Shown: one piece after another, positions 28,001-34,941 of the stretch | Layout: the number at the start of each line of letters is the position of its first letter | Numbering within the stretch: the first letter of the stretch is position 1 | NCBI RefSeq assembly: GCF_001428625.1 | Contig: NZ_LMIE01000033.1 | Coordinates: 216,608 to 280,607 of the forward strand | Direction: 5' to 3' | DNA: 64,000 bases | From: Hydrogenophaga sp. Root209 | Lineage (GTDB): Bacteria > Pseudomonadota > Gammaproteobacteria > Burkholderiales > Burkholderiaceae_C | The notes under the pieces: model-generated | Told to the model about the DNA's origin: nothing | Database searches by the model: none | The model's input: only the letters and a program-made list of their open reading frames with translations | Translations under genes and position numbers: made by a program

Positions 28001-28623
28001 GGGCTGGAGAGCAGCGTGTTGATGTCCGCTGCAATCGTGGCGGCGTCGGTGCCATACGCGGAGAAGAGACGCACCCGGCCTTCGTTGTCGAACACATACT
28101 TGCCCGCCGAATGATCCATCGTGTAGGAGGTCGGTGTGGGTCCGTCGACTTTGCGGTAGTAGATCTTGAAACTGTCTGCCACCGCCTTGAGTTCAGCTGG
28201 GTCGGGGCGCAGAGCCAGGAAGGTCGGATCGAAGTTGGTCATGTACTCCTTGAGCAGGGGCAACGTATCTCGCTCAGGGTCCACCGTGATGAAGAGGACC
28301 TGCAACTGGTTGCCTCGATCACCCATGAGACGCTTGACCTCGGCCAAGGTGGTCATGGACGTAGGACACACATCCGGGCACTGCGTGAAGCCGAAAAACA
28401 CCACCACCGCCTTGCCGCGGAAATCTGCCAGGGTCCTCACCTGGCCGGTGTGGTCGGTCAGTTTCAGGTCTTGTGCAAAAGCGGCTCCGGTGATATCCGT
28501 GCTCTTGAACGTGGGTGTCTCAGGCGAGCAACCAGCAAGCATGCCGCCCGCGGCGAGCCACAAGGCACCCAGCGCCAGAGCCTTGCGTCGGTTGAAGGGA
28601 AGAGTCGGTGTCATGGACTTCAT
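27997..28623 (-). CDS. SCO1/SenC-type copper chaperone lipoprotein
   Basis: A 208-aa thioredoxin-like copper-binding protein with a lipobox (LAGC at 29-32). Copper ligands are C82 and C86 in TQCPDVCPTS and a distal His in YTMDHSAG. Sco proteins deliver copper to cytochrome oxidase or act as thiol reductases. The start overlaps the dsbA stop (ATGA) and the stop overlaps the ykuD start, so it is translated as part of a chain. Confidence 0.92.
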   Translation of the reverse strand: MKSMTPTLPFNRRKALALGALWLAAGGMLAGCSPETPTFKSTDITGAAFAQDLKLTDHTGQVRTLADFRGKAVVVFFGFTQCPDVCPTSMTTLAEVKRLMGDRGNQLQVLFITVDPERDTLPLLKEYMTNFDPTFLALRPDPAELKAVADSFKIYYRKVDGPTPTSYTMDHSAGKYVFDNEGRVRLFSAYGTDAATIAADINTLLSSP

Positions 28624-29276
28624 TTCTTCGCCTTGGCAACCTCTTCCGCCACCAGAGCGGCCAACTGCTCAGGTCCAAAACTCGGCAGGCTTCGACCATT
28701 CACAAAGAAGGTGGGCGTCTTGGTGACTTGCAGCGCCGTCAGGTCTTCAATGTCCTGTTGCAACAAAGACTGCATGCCGGGCTTCTCGATGTCCTGGCGC
28801 GCCTTGACGAGGTCCAGTCCGGCCTGCTCCGCCACCTTGAATGCCGTCTCGATGTTGGGCTGACCATGATCGGCCCAGGAAGGTTGCGCGGCAAGCACGG
28901 CCTCCAGCACCGTCTGGTACTTGCCCTGGGATTTGGCGGACTCCAGCAGCTTGACTACCTGGTCTGAGCCCTGGTGGAAAGGTGCATATCGGATCACCAG
29001 TCGCACGTCGGTCGGGTACTGAGCCATCAGGTTCTTGACGATGGGATAAAACGCGCGGCAAGTCTCGCAAGCGGGGTCAAAGAACTCCACGATGGTGACA
29101 GGTGCACCTTGTGGGCCAAAGACCGGCGAGTGCATGCGCACGAGACGGGTCTGCTCGGCCTTTACCTGTACTTCCTGCGCGGTCTGCACGCGTTTTTGAT
29201 AAGCGTTCATGCCCAGATAGAAGAACAGGGCAACGACGGCCACCAGGCCGATGACGGTGAATCTTTTGGCGTTCAT
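28620..29276 (-). CDS. DsbA-family thiol:disulfide oxidoreductase (copy 2)
   Basis: A 218-aa membrane-anchored thioredoxin-fold protein, with signal or anchor at residues 7-22, active site C70-ET-C73 and TPTFFVNG cis-Pro loop. The start at 29276 overlaps the dsbB-like stop, so the longer frame upstream is a shadow. Its close paralogue is at 14885-15553; both share IVEFFDPAC, LVIRY and ATPTFFVNG-type segments. With the preceding DsbB-like protein it forms a BdbC/BdbD-type oxidising pair. Confidence 0.9.
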   Translation of the reverse strand: MNAKRFTVIGLVAVVALFFYLGMNAYQKRVQTAQEVQVKAEQTRLVRMHSPVFGPQGAPVTIVEFFDPACETCRAFYPIVKNLMAQYPTDVRLVIRYAPFHQGSDQVVKLLESAKSQGKYQTVLEAVLAAQPSWADHGQPNIETAFKVAEQAGLDLVKARQDIEKPGMQSLLQQDIEDLTALQVTKTPTFFVNGRSLPSFGPEQLAALVAEEVAKAKK

Positions 29277-29689
29277 GAACGGGTCTTTCTCAGGTATACA
29301 AAAAGCAGGATGACGATGGCAATGAAGGCCGCGAGCGACATCCAGGGAATCTGGATGCCGCCCAAAATTTCCAAACTCTGTTCGCTGCATGAGGGGCCGG
29401 TGCCGCAGGGCACCCACCACTTCGGCACCCACCCGGCGATCAGTGCGGAGTGGTAACCGGCCATGGCTGCTCCCCCCAACGCCAGCGGCAGCGCATAGAC
29501 GGCACCCCGTCTGTCTTCGGCGAAGGCGGCCATGCCCAGGATGATCGCCAACGGGAACATGAAGATGCGTTGGTACCAGCACAGCAGGCAAGGCGTCATT
29601 CCCATGACTTCGCCAATGAACAACGCACCGAGTGTGGACACCAGGGCAAAGACCCAGGCGGCCATGATCCAGAACCAGCCACGCTTCAT
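29273..29689 (-). CDS. DsbB/BdbC-family quinone-linked disulfide oxidoreductase
   Basis: A 138-aa membrane protein with four helices. The start at 29689 follows GGAGCTG and overlaps the lspA stop. The first Cys pair is C34-LL-C37 (TPCLLCWYQR), the second WVPCGTGPSCS. It would reoxidise the DsbA-like protein encoded next and pass electrons to quinone. The short form is the BdbC type rather than enterobacterial DsbB. Confidence 0.9.
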   Translation of the reverse strand: MKRGWFWIMAAWVFALVSTLGALFIGEVMGMTPCLLCWYQRIFMFPLAIILGMAAFAEDRRGAVYALPLALGGAAMAGYHSALIAGWVPKWWVPCGTGPSCSEQSLEILGGIQIPWMSLAAFIAIVILLFVYLRKTRS

Positions 29690-30210
29690 GAAGGCAGCTC
29701 CTCGGGCGTCCTGCGGGGCGATTGGCGCGGCGGCGATTTCAGTGATGCGAAGCACCACACAAGCATGGAGCACACGATGAAGATATCGGCCAGATTGAAA
29801 GCTGGCCAGTGGATGCTGCGCCAGTGAAAGTCAAGGAAGTCCACCACGGCACCGATCTGGACGCGGTCCACGAGGTTGCCGCCTCCCCCGCCCACCACAA
29901 AAGCGCCCACCCACCGATCCAGCGGCTCGGCCTGCCGGGCCATGCACACCACAGAGACCACCCCCACTACCAGCGCTGTCACGCCGATGAAGAACCAGCG
30001 TTGCCAGCCACCCGCATCGGCCAGCAACGAGAAGGCCGCGCCGGTGTTGAGCACATGCACAAAGTTGAACCACTCGGTCACCTTGATGGCTTCACCGAGT
30101 TCGAGGGTGGTTGAGAAATACGATTTACTGATTTGATCAAGAAACAAAAGCACCGCGACGGCAGCAAGCCACGTCCATCGAGGGTTTCGCTGGGTCCAGC
30201 GAGCATTCAT
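29686..30210 (-). CDS. lspA: Signal peptidase II (LspA), accessory copy
   Basis: A 174-aa four-helix aspartyl protease that cleaves prolipoproteins. ATG 30210 follows GAAGGA. The catalytic aspartates are in GGNLVDRV and FNLADIFI, with the conserved NTGAAFSLLADAGGWQ. It is next to metal genes rather than ileS, so it is probably an extra copy carried on the element, as in lead and cadmium resistance operons (compare PbrC in Cupriavidus). A likely local client is the Sco lipoprotein two genes on. Confidence 0.9.
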   Translation of the reverse strand: MNARWTQRNPRWTWLAAVAVLLFLDQISKSYFSTTLELGEAIKVTEWFNFVHVLNTGAAFSLLADAGGWQRWFFIGVTALVVGVVSVVCMARQAEPLDRWVGAFVVGGGGGNLVDRVQIGAVVDFLDFHWRSIHWPAFNLADIFIVCSMLVWCFASLKSPPRQSPRRTPEELPS

Positions 30211-30305
30211 GAGAGAGTCCTTCCAAAACGATCCGAGAAGGGTCACCGTTAGAGGGGGTGACCACTTGAAGCCAGTGGATCGGGGAAGAGGTGCCTGTCA
30301 GCGCA

Positions 30306-30677
30306 TCAGGCAGAAGCAGTCAACCCCGAACGCGGGGCGAACCATTGGGGCCGGTAGGGTCGCTCGTGCCAAGGCGGCAGGATGAGTTCAACGAGGTGTT
30401 CGCCACGCTCGACGCCAGCAGGGTCTGCCATGGTCTCGGCCGTAGCCATCACTGCGGCGGTGCAATTGGCATGGCAGGTCCCGCAGTCAAGATCAAAGTC
30501 CAGAATGGCCGAAGCAACGCCTTCCGCACCCTGAACCACCGATAGATGGGTTGGCTGGTGGTGCTGGGTTTGGGGTTGTTGGGCAAGTGCAACGTGGCTG
30601 CAACAGTCAGCCGCCGCAGCGGCAGAGAACTGCAGCGGCAGCAGCGTGAGCATCAATAGAACCAGAAAGAGGCGCAT
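30306..30677 (-). CDS. CzcI-like small periplasmic metal-resistance protein
   Basis: A 123-aa exported protein with signal peptide (1-23, ending AAAAA), CC and CXXC motifs (DCC, CGTCHANC) and several histidines. The end RPYRPQW is the usual C-terminus of CzcI-type proteins, which lie upstream of cobalt-zinc-cadmium efflux genes and seem to act as regulators or metal buffers. It lies in the run from the CDF gene to lspA, consistent with this role. The function of the family is not firmly known. Confidence 0.7.
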   Translation of the reverse strand: MRLFLVLLMLTLLPLQFSAAAAADCCSHVALAQQPQTQHHQPTHLSVVQGAEGVASAILDFDLDCGTCHANCTAAVMATAETMADPAGVERGEHLVELILPPWHERPYRPQWFAPRSGLTASA

Positions 30678-30723
30678 CTCTGGATTTTAAGGCCGCGGGA
30701 TAGACCAGATGGAGCGTGGCAAT

Positions 30724-31191
30724 TCACGGCGCAGGCCTTTCAACCTCCGCGACATGCCGAGCAAGCAGGCGCCACCGACGCTGTCGGTGCCGGTAGAACG
30801 CTTGTGCAAACAACCAAACGGGGAGCGTGAACACGCCTGCATTGATGGTCACCGTATCCATGTATCGGGTTTGACCAGCCTCCAATGAGATCGAGATGGT
30901 GTGATCCCAGACGTTGACGAGGGCGCTGAACCCGTTGTCGCGGAGAAGGAATCCGTCCTCGGACGGTGGGAAAGAGATCACGATGGCCTGTCGGCCGAAA
31001 GGCAACAACCCCAGGATTCGCACCCCCACCCAATACGTGCCTTCAGCCCATGCATCGGGCCAGGTGCTCGGCGTGATCGGCGTGAAGTGAACCAAGGGAT
31101 AGGCAACGAACTTCAGCATCCGCGTTGTCTTGGCGTGGGTAATCGCTTTTTCAACAGAACAATCAAGATACGTAGAAATTTGGAGCTGCAT
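30724..31191 (-). CDS. SRPBCC/START-like domain protein
   Basis: A 155-aa protein (ATG 31191; a TTG at 31227, overlapping the DUF3703 stop as TTGA, would add 12 residues). It has an N-terminal sequence ISTYLDCSVEKAITH and alternating beta-strand pattern, ending with an amphipathic or membrane helix (VFTLPVWLFAQAFYRHRQRRW). This resembles SRPBCC-fold proteins that bind hydrophobic ligands. Its place in metal operons recurs, from memory, but the function is unknown. Confidence 0.7.
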   Translation of the reverse strand: MQLQISTYLDCSVEKAITHAKTTRMLKFVAYPLVHFTPITPSTWPDAWAEGTYWVGVRILGLLPFGRQAIVISFPPSEDGFLLRDNGFSALVNVWDHTISISLEAGQTRYMDTVTINAGVFTLPVWLFAQAFYRHRQRRWRLLARHVAEVERPAP

Positions 31192-31223
31192 GTTTTGGCT
31201 TGCTTTGTTGTTTTTGCCAGTCT

Positions 31224-31601
31224 TCAACGCAGCGGCCTGGCCGCTTGCGCTATCAACTCGGCCAGCTCCTGGCGCACCGGGATAGGCTCAAAAGCGCTCA
31301 CCGTCGATCGTCCCGGGTTGCCCAAGGGCAAGCTTCCGCTCAAATGGCCCAAGGGCACCAAAGCCAGCCTGAGCACCTGGCCTGCAGCCTCTGGCCAGTC
31401 GCGCGTGCGCCACGCCAAACCCAACATGAGTGCGTGCGTCCGCACATGCGGTTTGAAGTGGAGCTGCCCCACCACATGCGCGGCCTCAAGGTACAGCCAC
31501 GCACGTTCTGTGGAGCCAGCCAGTTCGGCTCCTTGGACGAGTCGAGCGAAAGTGGCCTTGTCGAACTGGCGGCCTGCCAGCGTGTCAGTGGACGTAGTCA
31601 T
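31224..31601 (-). CDS. DUF3703 family protein
   Basis: A 125-aa helical protein starting at 31601 after AAAGGAGG. It shows the DUF3703 pattern: a helix of the type AWLYLEAAHVVGQ, HVRTHALMLGLAWR, and NPGRSTVSAFEPIPV near the end. DUF3703 genes are regular neighbours of CDF-type cation exporters; the function is unknown. It overlaps the CDF gene by 17 bp. Confidence 0.85.
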   Translation of the reverse strand: MTTSTDTLAGRQFDKATFARLVQGAELAGSTERAWLYLEAAHVVGQLHFKPHVRTHALMLGLAWRTRDWPEAAGQVLRLALVPLGHLSGSLPLGNPGRSTVSAFEPIPVRQELAELIAQAARPLR

Positions 31602-32238
31602 GATGGCCTCCTTTAATATTGCCCTTTCCAATCTCACCCCGAGCCTGTCGCAGCACTGTCCAGCCACCGTGCAGAGCCAGTGCAGCCATCAGGCTTGCGA
31701 CCGCCAGGTCGGGCCAGGCAGAGCCGGTACCGAACACGCCCAGGGCGGCCATGAAGACAGCCACGTTGCCAATGGCATCATTGCGTGAGCACAGCCACAC
31801 GCTGCGCATGTTTGCATCGCCCTCGCGGAATGCATACAGCATCCATGCTACAGAGACGTTGGCCACCAACGCCATGAGGGCGACCACACCCATGGTCAAG
31901 GCCTGTGGCACCTCGCCATGCCACACCGACCACACGGTAGCACCCAGCACGTACATGCCAAAGCCGATCATGCTGACGGCCTTCAGGATGGCCGCGCGGG
32001 CACGCCAGGCCAGCGCCGAGGCCAGCACCGCAAGTGAGACGGCATAGTTCAAGGCATCTCCGGCGAAGTCCACCGCATCGGCCAGCAGCGATAGTGAACC
32101 GGCTTGCACACCCGCGCCTATCTCCACCAGGAACATGGTGGCATTGACGATGAGCGCAATCCAGAGGATCTTGCGGTAGCGTGGCAGGTCCACGATGGCT
32201 TCTGCCTGGGGAGCGTGATGGTCGCAATGGGCGGACAT
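31585..32238 (-). CDS. CDF-family cation efflux protein (short form)
   Basis: A 217-aa six-helix antiporter that exports divalent cations. ATG 32238 opens with a His-rich head (HCDHH). The metal site has ADAVDFAGDALNY in helix 2 and SRNDAIGN in helix 5, where the common HxxxD reads N-D. No long cytoplasmic domain is present, unlike CzcD/ZitB, so this is the short CDF subgroup that travels with DUF3703. It is the first gene of the minus-strand operon and has a MerR-type promoter (32261-32291). Confidence 0.88.
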   Translation of the reverse strand: MSAHCDHHAPQAEAIVDLPRYRKILWIALIVNATMFLVEIGAGVQAGSLSLLADAVDFAGDALNYAVSLAVLASALAWRARAAILKAVSMIGFGMYVLGATVWSVWHGEVPQALTMGVVALMALVANVSVAWMLYAFREGDANMRSVWLCSRNDAIGNVAVFMAALGVFGTGSAWPDLAVASLMAALALHGGWTVLRQARGEIGKGNIKGGHHDYVH

Positions 32239-32260
32239 GGTTTTTCCTTTCAATGTATCC

Positions 32261-32291
32261 ATTGGAAACCCTGGAGCCACTACAATGTCAA
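32261..32291 (-). promoter_or_regulatory. MerR-type promoter/operator of the CDF-led operon
   Basis: On the minus strand TTGACA (32291-32286) and TCCAAT (32266-32261) are 19 bp apart, with TTGTAG...CCAG in the spacer. It matches the site before the CadA-type ATPase at the -35, the 19-bp spacer and most of the dyad. It sits between the CDF gene and the divergent MerR-family gene, where such operators normally lie, and would also autoregulate the regulator. Confidence 0.8.
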
Positions 32292-32317
32292 CAACTTGTT
32301 GAACGAAGGCTTTCACG

Positions 32318-32761
32318 ATGCAGATCAAGGAACTGGCCAGAGCCACGGGTGTGGATGTGGAGACGATCCGCTACTACGAAAAACAGGGGTTGCTGCCCGC
32401 ACCAGCAAGGCGGGACAACGGCTACCGCGAATACGAAGTGGCACACTTGGAGCGTCTTTCGTTCATCCGCCACTGCCGCGCTCTTGACATGCCGTTGGCC
32501 GATGTCAATCGATTGCTTGGTTTTGTGGATGAGCCCGATGCCCACTTCGGAGAGGTGGACCTGCTCGTGGACGATCAACTGGCTCGCGTGAGGGCGCGTC
32601 TCAAGAGCATGCGGGCGCTGGAGAAGCAGTTATTACAACTGCGAGCGCGTTGCTCTGGCACACATGAAGGGCGCTGCGGAATTTTGGACGAGCTGGTGTC
32701 GGCAGCTCACGGCGAGGCTTGCGCTTGCCATGCAGTGCCAAGCCACGTCAATGATCGGTAA
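32318..32761 (+). CDS. MerR-family heavy-metal regulator, CadR/PbrR-like
   Basis: A 147-aa MerR-type activator with HTH (1-40, ETIRYYEKQGLLPAPAR), a dimerisation helix and a metal loop. C112 and C120 are in place (RCSGTHEGRC). CadR and PbrR also use a cysteine near residue 77 from the other subunit, but here that position is Phe (H76-F77 in DAHFGEV). The C-terminus ends in CACH plus basic residues, like CadR. The two operators at 15785 and 32261 are the obvious targets. Which metal it senses is uncertain because of the missing cysteine. Confidence 0.88.
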   Translation: MQIKELARATGVDVETIRYYEKQGLLPAPARRDNGYREYEVAHLERLSFIRHCRALDMPLADVNRLLGFVDEPDAHFGEVDLLVDDQLARVRARLKSMRALEKQLLQLRARCSGTHEGRCGILDELVSAAHGEACACHAVPSHVNDR

Positions 32762-33197
32762 GAACTTAAAGCCGGTCATTGCCTTCTGAATCCTGAGCGG
32801 CTGCATTGGGCAGGACGCCTGGGGCCCATACTGCTTCTGCTAGCGTCCACAACCAGTCTAAGCACTGGCCGGACAGATGATGCAGGCGAATGGCTGTTGA
32901 TGTCCGCATGTTGTCGGTCGCGGCTCAAGGCCAACCAGCAGCAGTACTCGCTGCACTTCGGTTGTTCACGATCAGGACCCCTCGAGCTGCTTGGGACCGG
33001 AACTTGAAAGTCAGCACAGGGGCGCACTGACGTCGCGCTAGAGCTGATGTGGTTGATCTCGCACCCATTTGCGCTGGAAAACAGCCCGAATCCAGCAGCG
33101 GCGCAAGGTGTTTCAAGTCCTACATTGAGTTCACGGTGTTCAAAGAGCCGGCAAGAAGTGCCTCCTCCTGAACGGCGTCGAACCGAAGGACTCGACC
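32762..33197. other. Gene-free junction between metal cargo and conjugation genes
   Basis: About 436 bp without a convincing gene on either strand; the one long minus-strand frame has no ribosome site and unlike codon use. Near its right end GAAGGACTCGACC is the ribosome site of the next gene. It must hold the promoter of the VirB operon. No clear repeat or RNA was seen. Confidence 0.45.
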
Positions 33198-33782
33198 ATG
33201 AACCATCCATCGCAAGCCGGCACGCTGTTTGGGCGTTCCACCGAAGCAGCAGGCCAACCGAGAAGCTTGGCAACAATTCTGGCCAACGTTGTAACCGGCT
33301 TGCTGCTCACCTTGGCGCTCCTCGCCCCGACAGCCGCACGAGCTGTTGATGGCTGCCTGGTGCTGCTTTGCTTCGCAGCACCGAGCTGGAAGTCGATTCC
33401 TCAGTGTGTGCCGCCGATCAGGCAAGTGCTTCGTGACCTGGCGCGTGGGAAGGGGTTCCCGTCGTGCGACATGGCCGGCGCCGGCAACTCGGCCAACCAC
33501 GCATGGGCCAGAGCACCGGGCAACTGCCCGCTTCAATACACCCGGGTCCACGAATCGGAAAGCAGCCTCATCTACACCTGTGATTACGTCGGTGCAGTGG
33601 CTGTCTCCATCGACGGCAAACCGTTCTCGCGCACCTGGTGGAACATGGGCGGTGACACCGTGACGGATTTCAGTCCTGCCGCCAAGGCCCAACTCGGAAG
33701 TTGGGACAACCAATTTGACGACGATCATGCAGCCTGGCAGGCAGCTCTACCCCCTGCGCCTCCTACCGACTCGGGGAATTGA
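33198..33782 (+). CDS. Exported Cys-containing protein at head of T4SS operon
   Basis: A 194-aa protein with a signal peptide (cleavage near ARAV, residues 46-50). The mature part has about six cysteines (CLVLLC, IPQC, PSC, NCP, YTC), suggesting disulfide bonds, and a WWNMGGD segment. The start follows GAAGGA. The type recurs, from memory, at the start of VirB-like loci of ICEs and plasmids, but no function is known. It directly precedes the virB1-like gene. Confidence 0.75.
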   Translation: MNHPSQAGTLFGRSTEAAGQPRSLATILANVVTGLLLTLALLAPTAARAVDGCLVLLCFAAPSWKSIPQCVPPIRQVLRDLARGKGFPSCDMAGAGNSANHAWARAPGNCPLQYTRVHESESSLIYTCDYVGAVAVSIDGKPFSRTWWNMGGDTVTDFSPAAKAQLGSWDNQFDDDHAAWQAALPPAPPTDSGN

Positions 33783-33793
33783 GGAGCGCCGTC

Positions 33794-34303
33794 ATGGAAG
33801 CCTCCACATTCCTGGCGCTCGCACTGGCCTGCGCACCGCAGGTGCACGCCAACACTGCGCACGCCCTGGTCACCGTTGAGAGCGCCTTCAACCCCTGGGC
33901 CATCGGTGTGGTCGGTGGAGCGTTGCAGCGCCAGCCGCGCCACCGCACAGAAGCCATTGCCACGGCAGAAGCGCTGCAGGCCGCTGGGCGGAACTTCAGC
34001 GTTGGCCTTGGGCAGATCAATGTGGGCAACTTCTCGCGCTTGGGCCTTTCGCTGTCCACAGCCTTCGAGCCTTGCACCAATCTGGCCGCTATGCAGGCCG
34101 TTTTGACCGAGTGTTTCGGTCGGGCACAGCGCAAGCCGCCTCGGGGATTGGCTGATCAGGCAGCGCTTCGCGCAGCCCTCTCCTGCTACTACAGCGGTAA
34201 CTTCTCCACCGGCTTTCGCCATGGCTACGTGGGCAAGGTGGTTGCGGCTGCGAGAAACCCCATTCGCATCAGTCCACCCAACCCTGTGAAGGAGCCGTCA
34301 TGA
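33794..34303 (+). CDS. virB1: VirB1-like lytic transglycosylase
   Basis: A 169-aa murein hydrolase that opens peptidoglycan for the secretion channel. ATG 33794 follows GAGGAG. The catalytic glutamate is in LVTVESAFNPWAIGVVGG (E-S motif), followed by SVGLGQINVGNF and CYYSGNFSTGF, the usual SLT pattern. It overlaps virB2 by 4 bp. Confidence 0.9.
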   Translation: MEASTFLALALACAPQVHANTAHALVTVESAFNPWAIGVVGGALQRQPRHRTEAIATAEALQAAGRNFSVGLGQINVGNFSRLGLSLSTAFEPCTNLAAMQAVLTECFGRAQRKPPRGLADQAALRAALSCYYSGNFSTGFRHGYVGKVVAAARNPIRISPPNPVKEPS

Positions 34304-34590
34304 ACCGCTTTCATTTCTTCGTACCTCAGCGTCCCATTTCAAGCGCCCTGCTGCTCTCGGCCGCAGCCTCCAAGGGCTGGGCGCAGGGCTTCGACAAGAT
34401 CAACACCACGGTCACCAACGTCAACACCATCCTGGTGACGATCTCGATTGCGGTGGTGACCATCGCGATCATCTGGGCAGGTTTCAAGATGATTTTCCAG
34501 GGTGCGCGCCTGGCCGATGTGGCCAACGTGCTGATCGGCGGCACGCTGGTGGGTGGAGCGGCGGCCTTCGCCAGCTACATCGTCAGCTGA
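34300..34590 (+). CDS. virB2: VirB2/TrbC pilin
   Basis: A 96-aa pilin precursor with a signal sequence ending near AQG (residue 30) and two hydrophobic helices (about 42-65 and 78-95) separated by a short basic loop. Size, topology and place between virB1 and virB3 fit the major pilus subunit. Confidence 0.9.
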   Translation: MNRFHFFVPQRPISSALLLSAAASKGWAQGFDKINTTVTNVNTILVTISIAVVTIAIIWAGFKMIFQGARLADVANVLIGGTLVGGAAAFASYIVS

Positions 34591-34608
34591 AGGCCCAAGG
34601 TGCTGAAC

Positions 34609-34941
34609 ATGCAAACCGAAGCCATCTACAAGGGCGCTACGCGCCCGGCCATGAAGCTGGGCATACCGCTGGTACCGCTGGTGATCCTGTTTGGCAGCGG
34701 CATGTTGCTGATCATGTGGGGCGGCATCTTGGTGAGCTGGTGGATCGCGCTGGGCGTGATGCTGTCCATTGCACCGGTCTTGCTCTGGATGCGCTGGTTG
34801 ACAGCCCGGGATGACCAGCGGTTCCGGCAGATTTTTGTTGCCTTGAAGCTGACGTTGCACGACCACAACCGGAGGTTCTGGCGTGCGCGCAGCTACTCGC
34901 CCACCCTCTACCGCGGAGCTTCCGATGTTTGGCATCTTTGA
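34609..34941 (+). CDS. virB3: VirB3 T4SS inner-membrane protein
   Basis: A 110-aa protein. ATG 34609 follows AAGG; GTG 34600 is also in frame. Hydrophobic segments at about 20-60 and the N-terminal YKGATRPAMKLGIPL are typical for VirB3. The end overlaps virB4 by 17 bp. Confidence 0.9.
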   Translation: MQTEAIYKGATRPAMKLGIPLVPLVILFGSGMLLIMWGGILVSWWIALGVMLSIAPVLLWMRWLTARDDQRFRQIFVALKLTLHDHNRRFWRARSYSPTLYRGASDVWHL

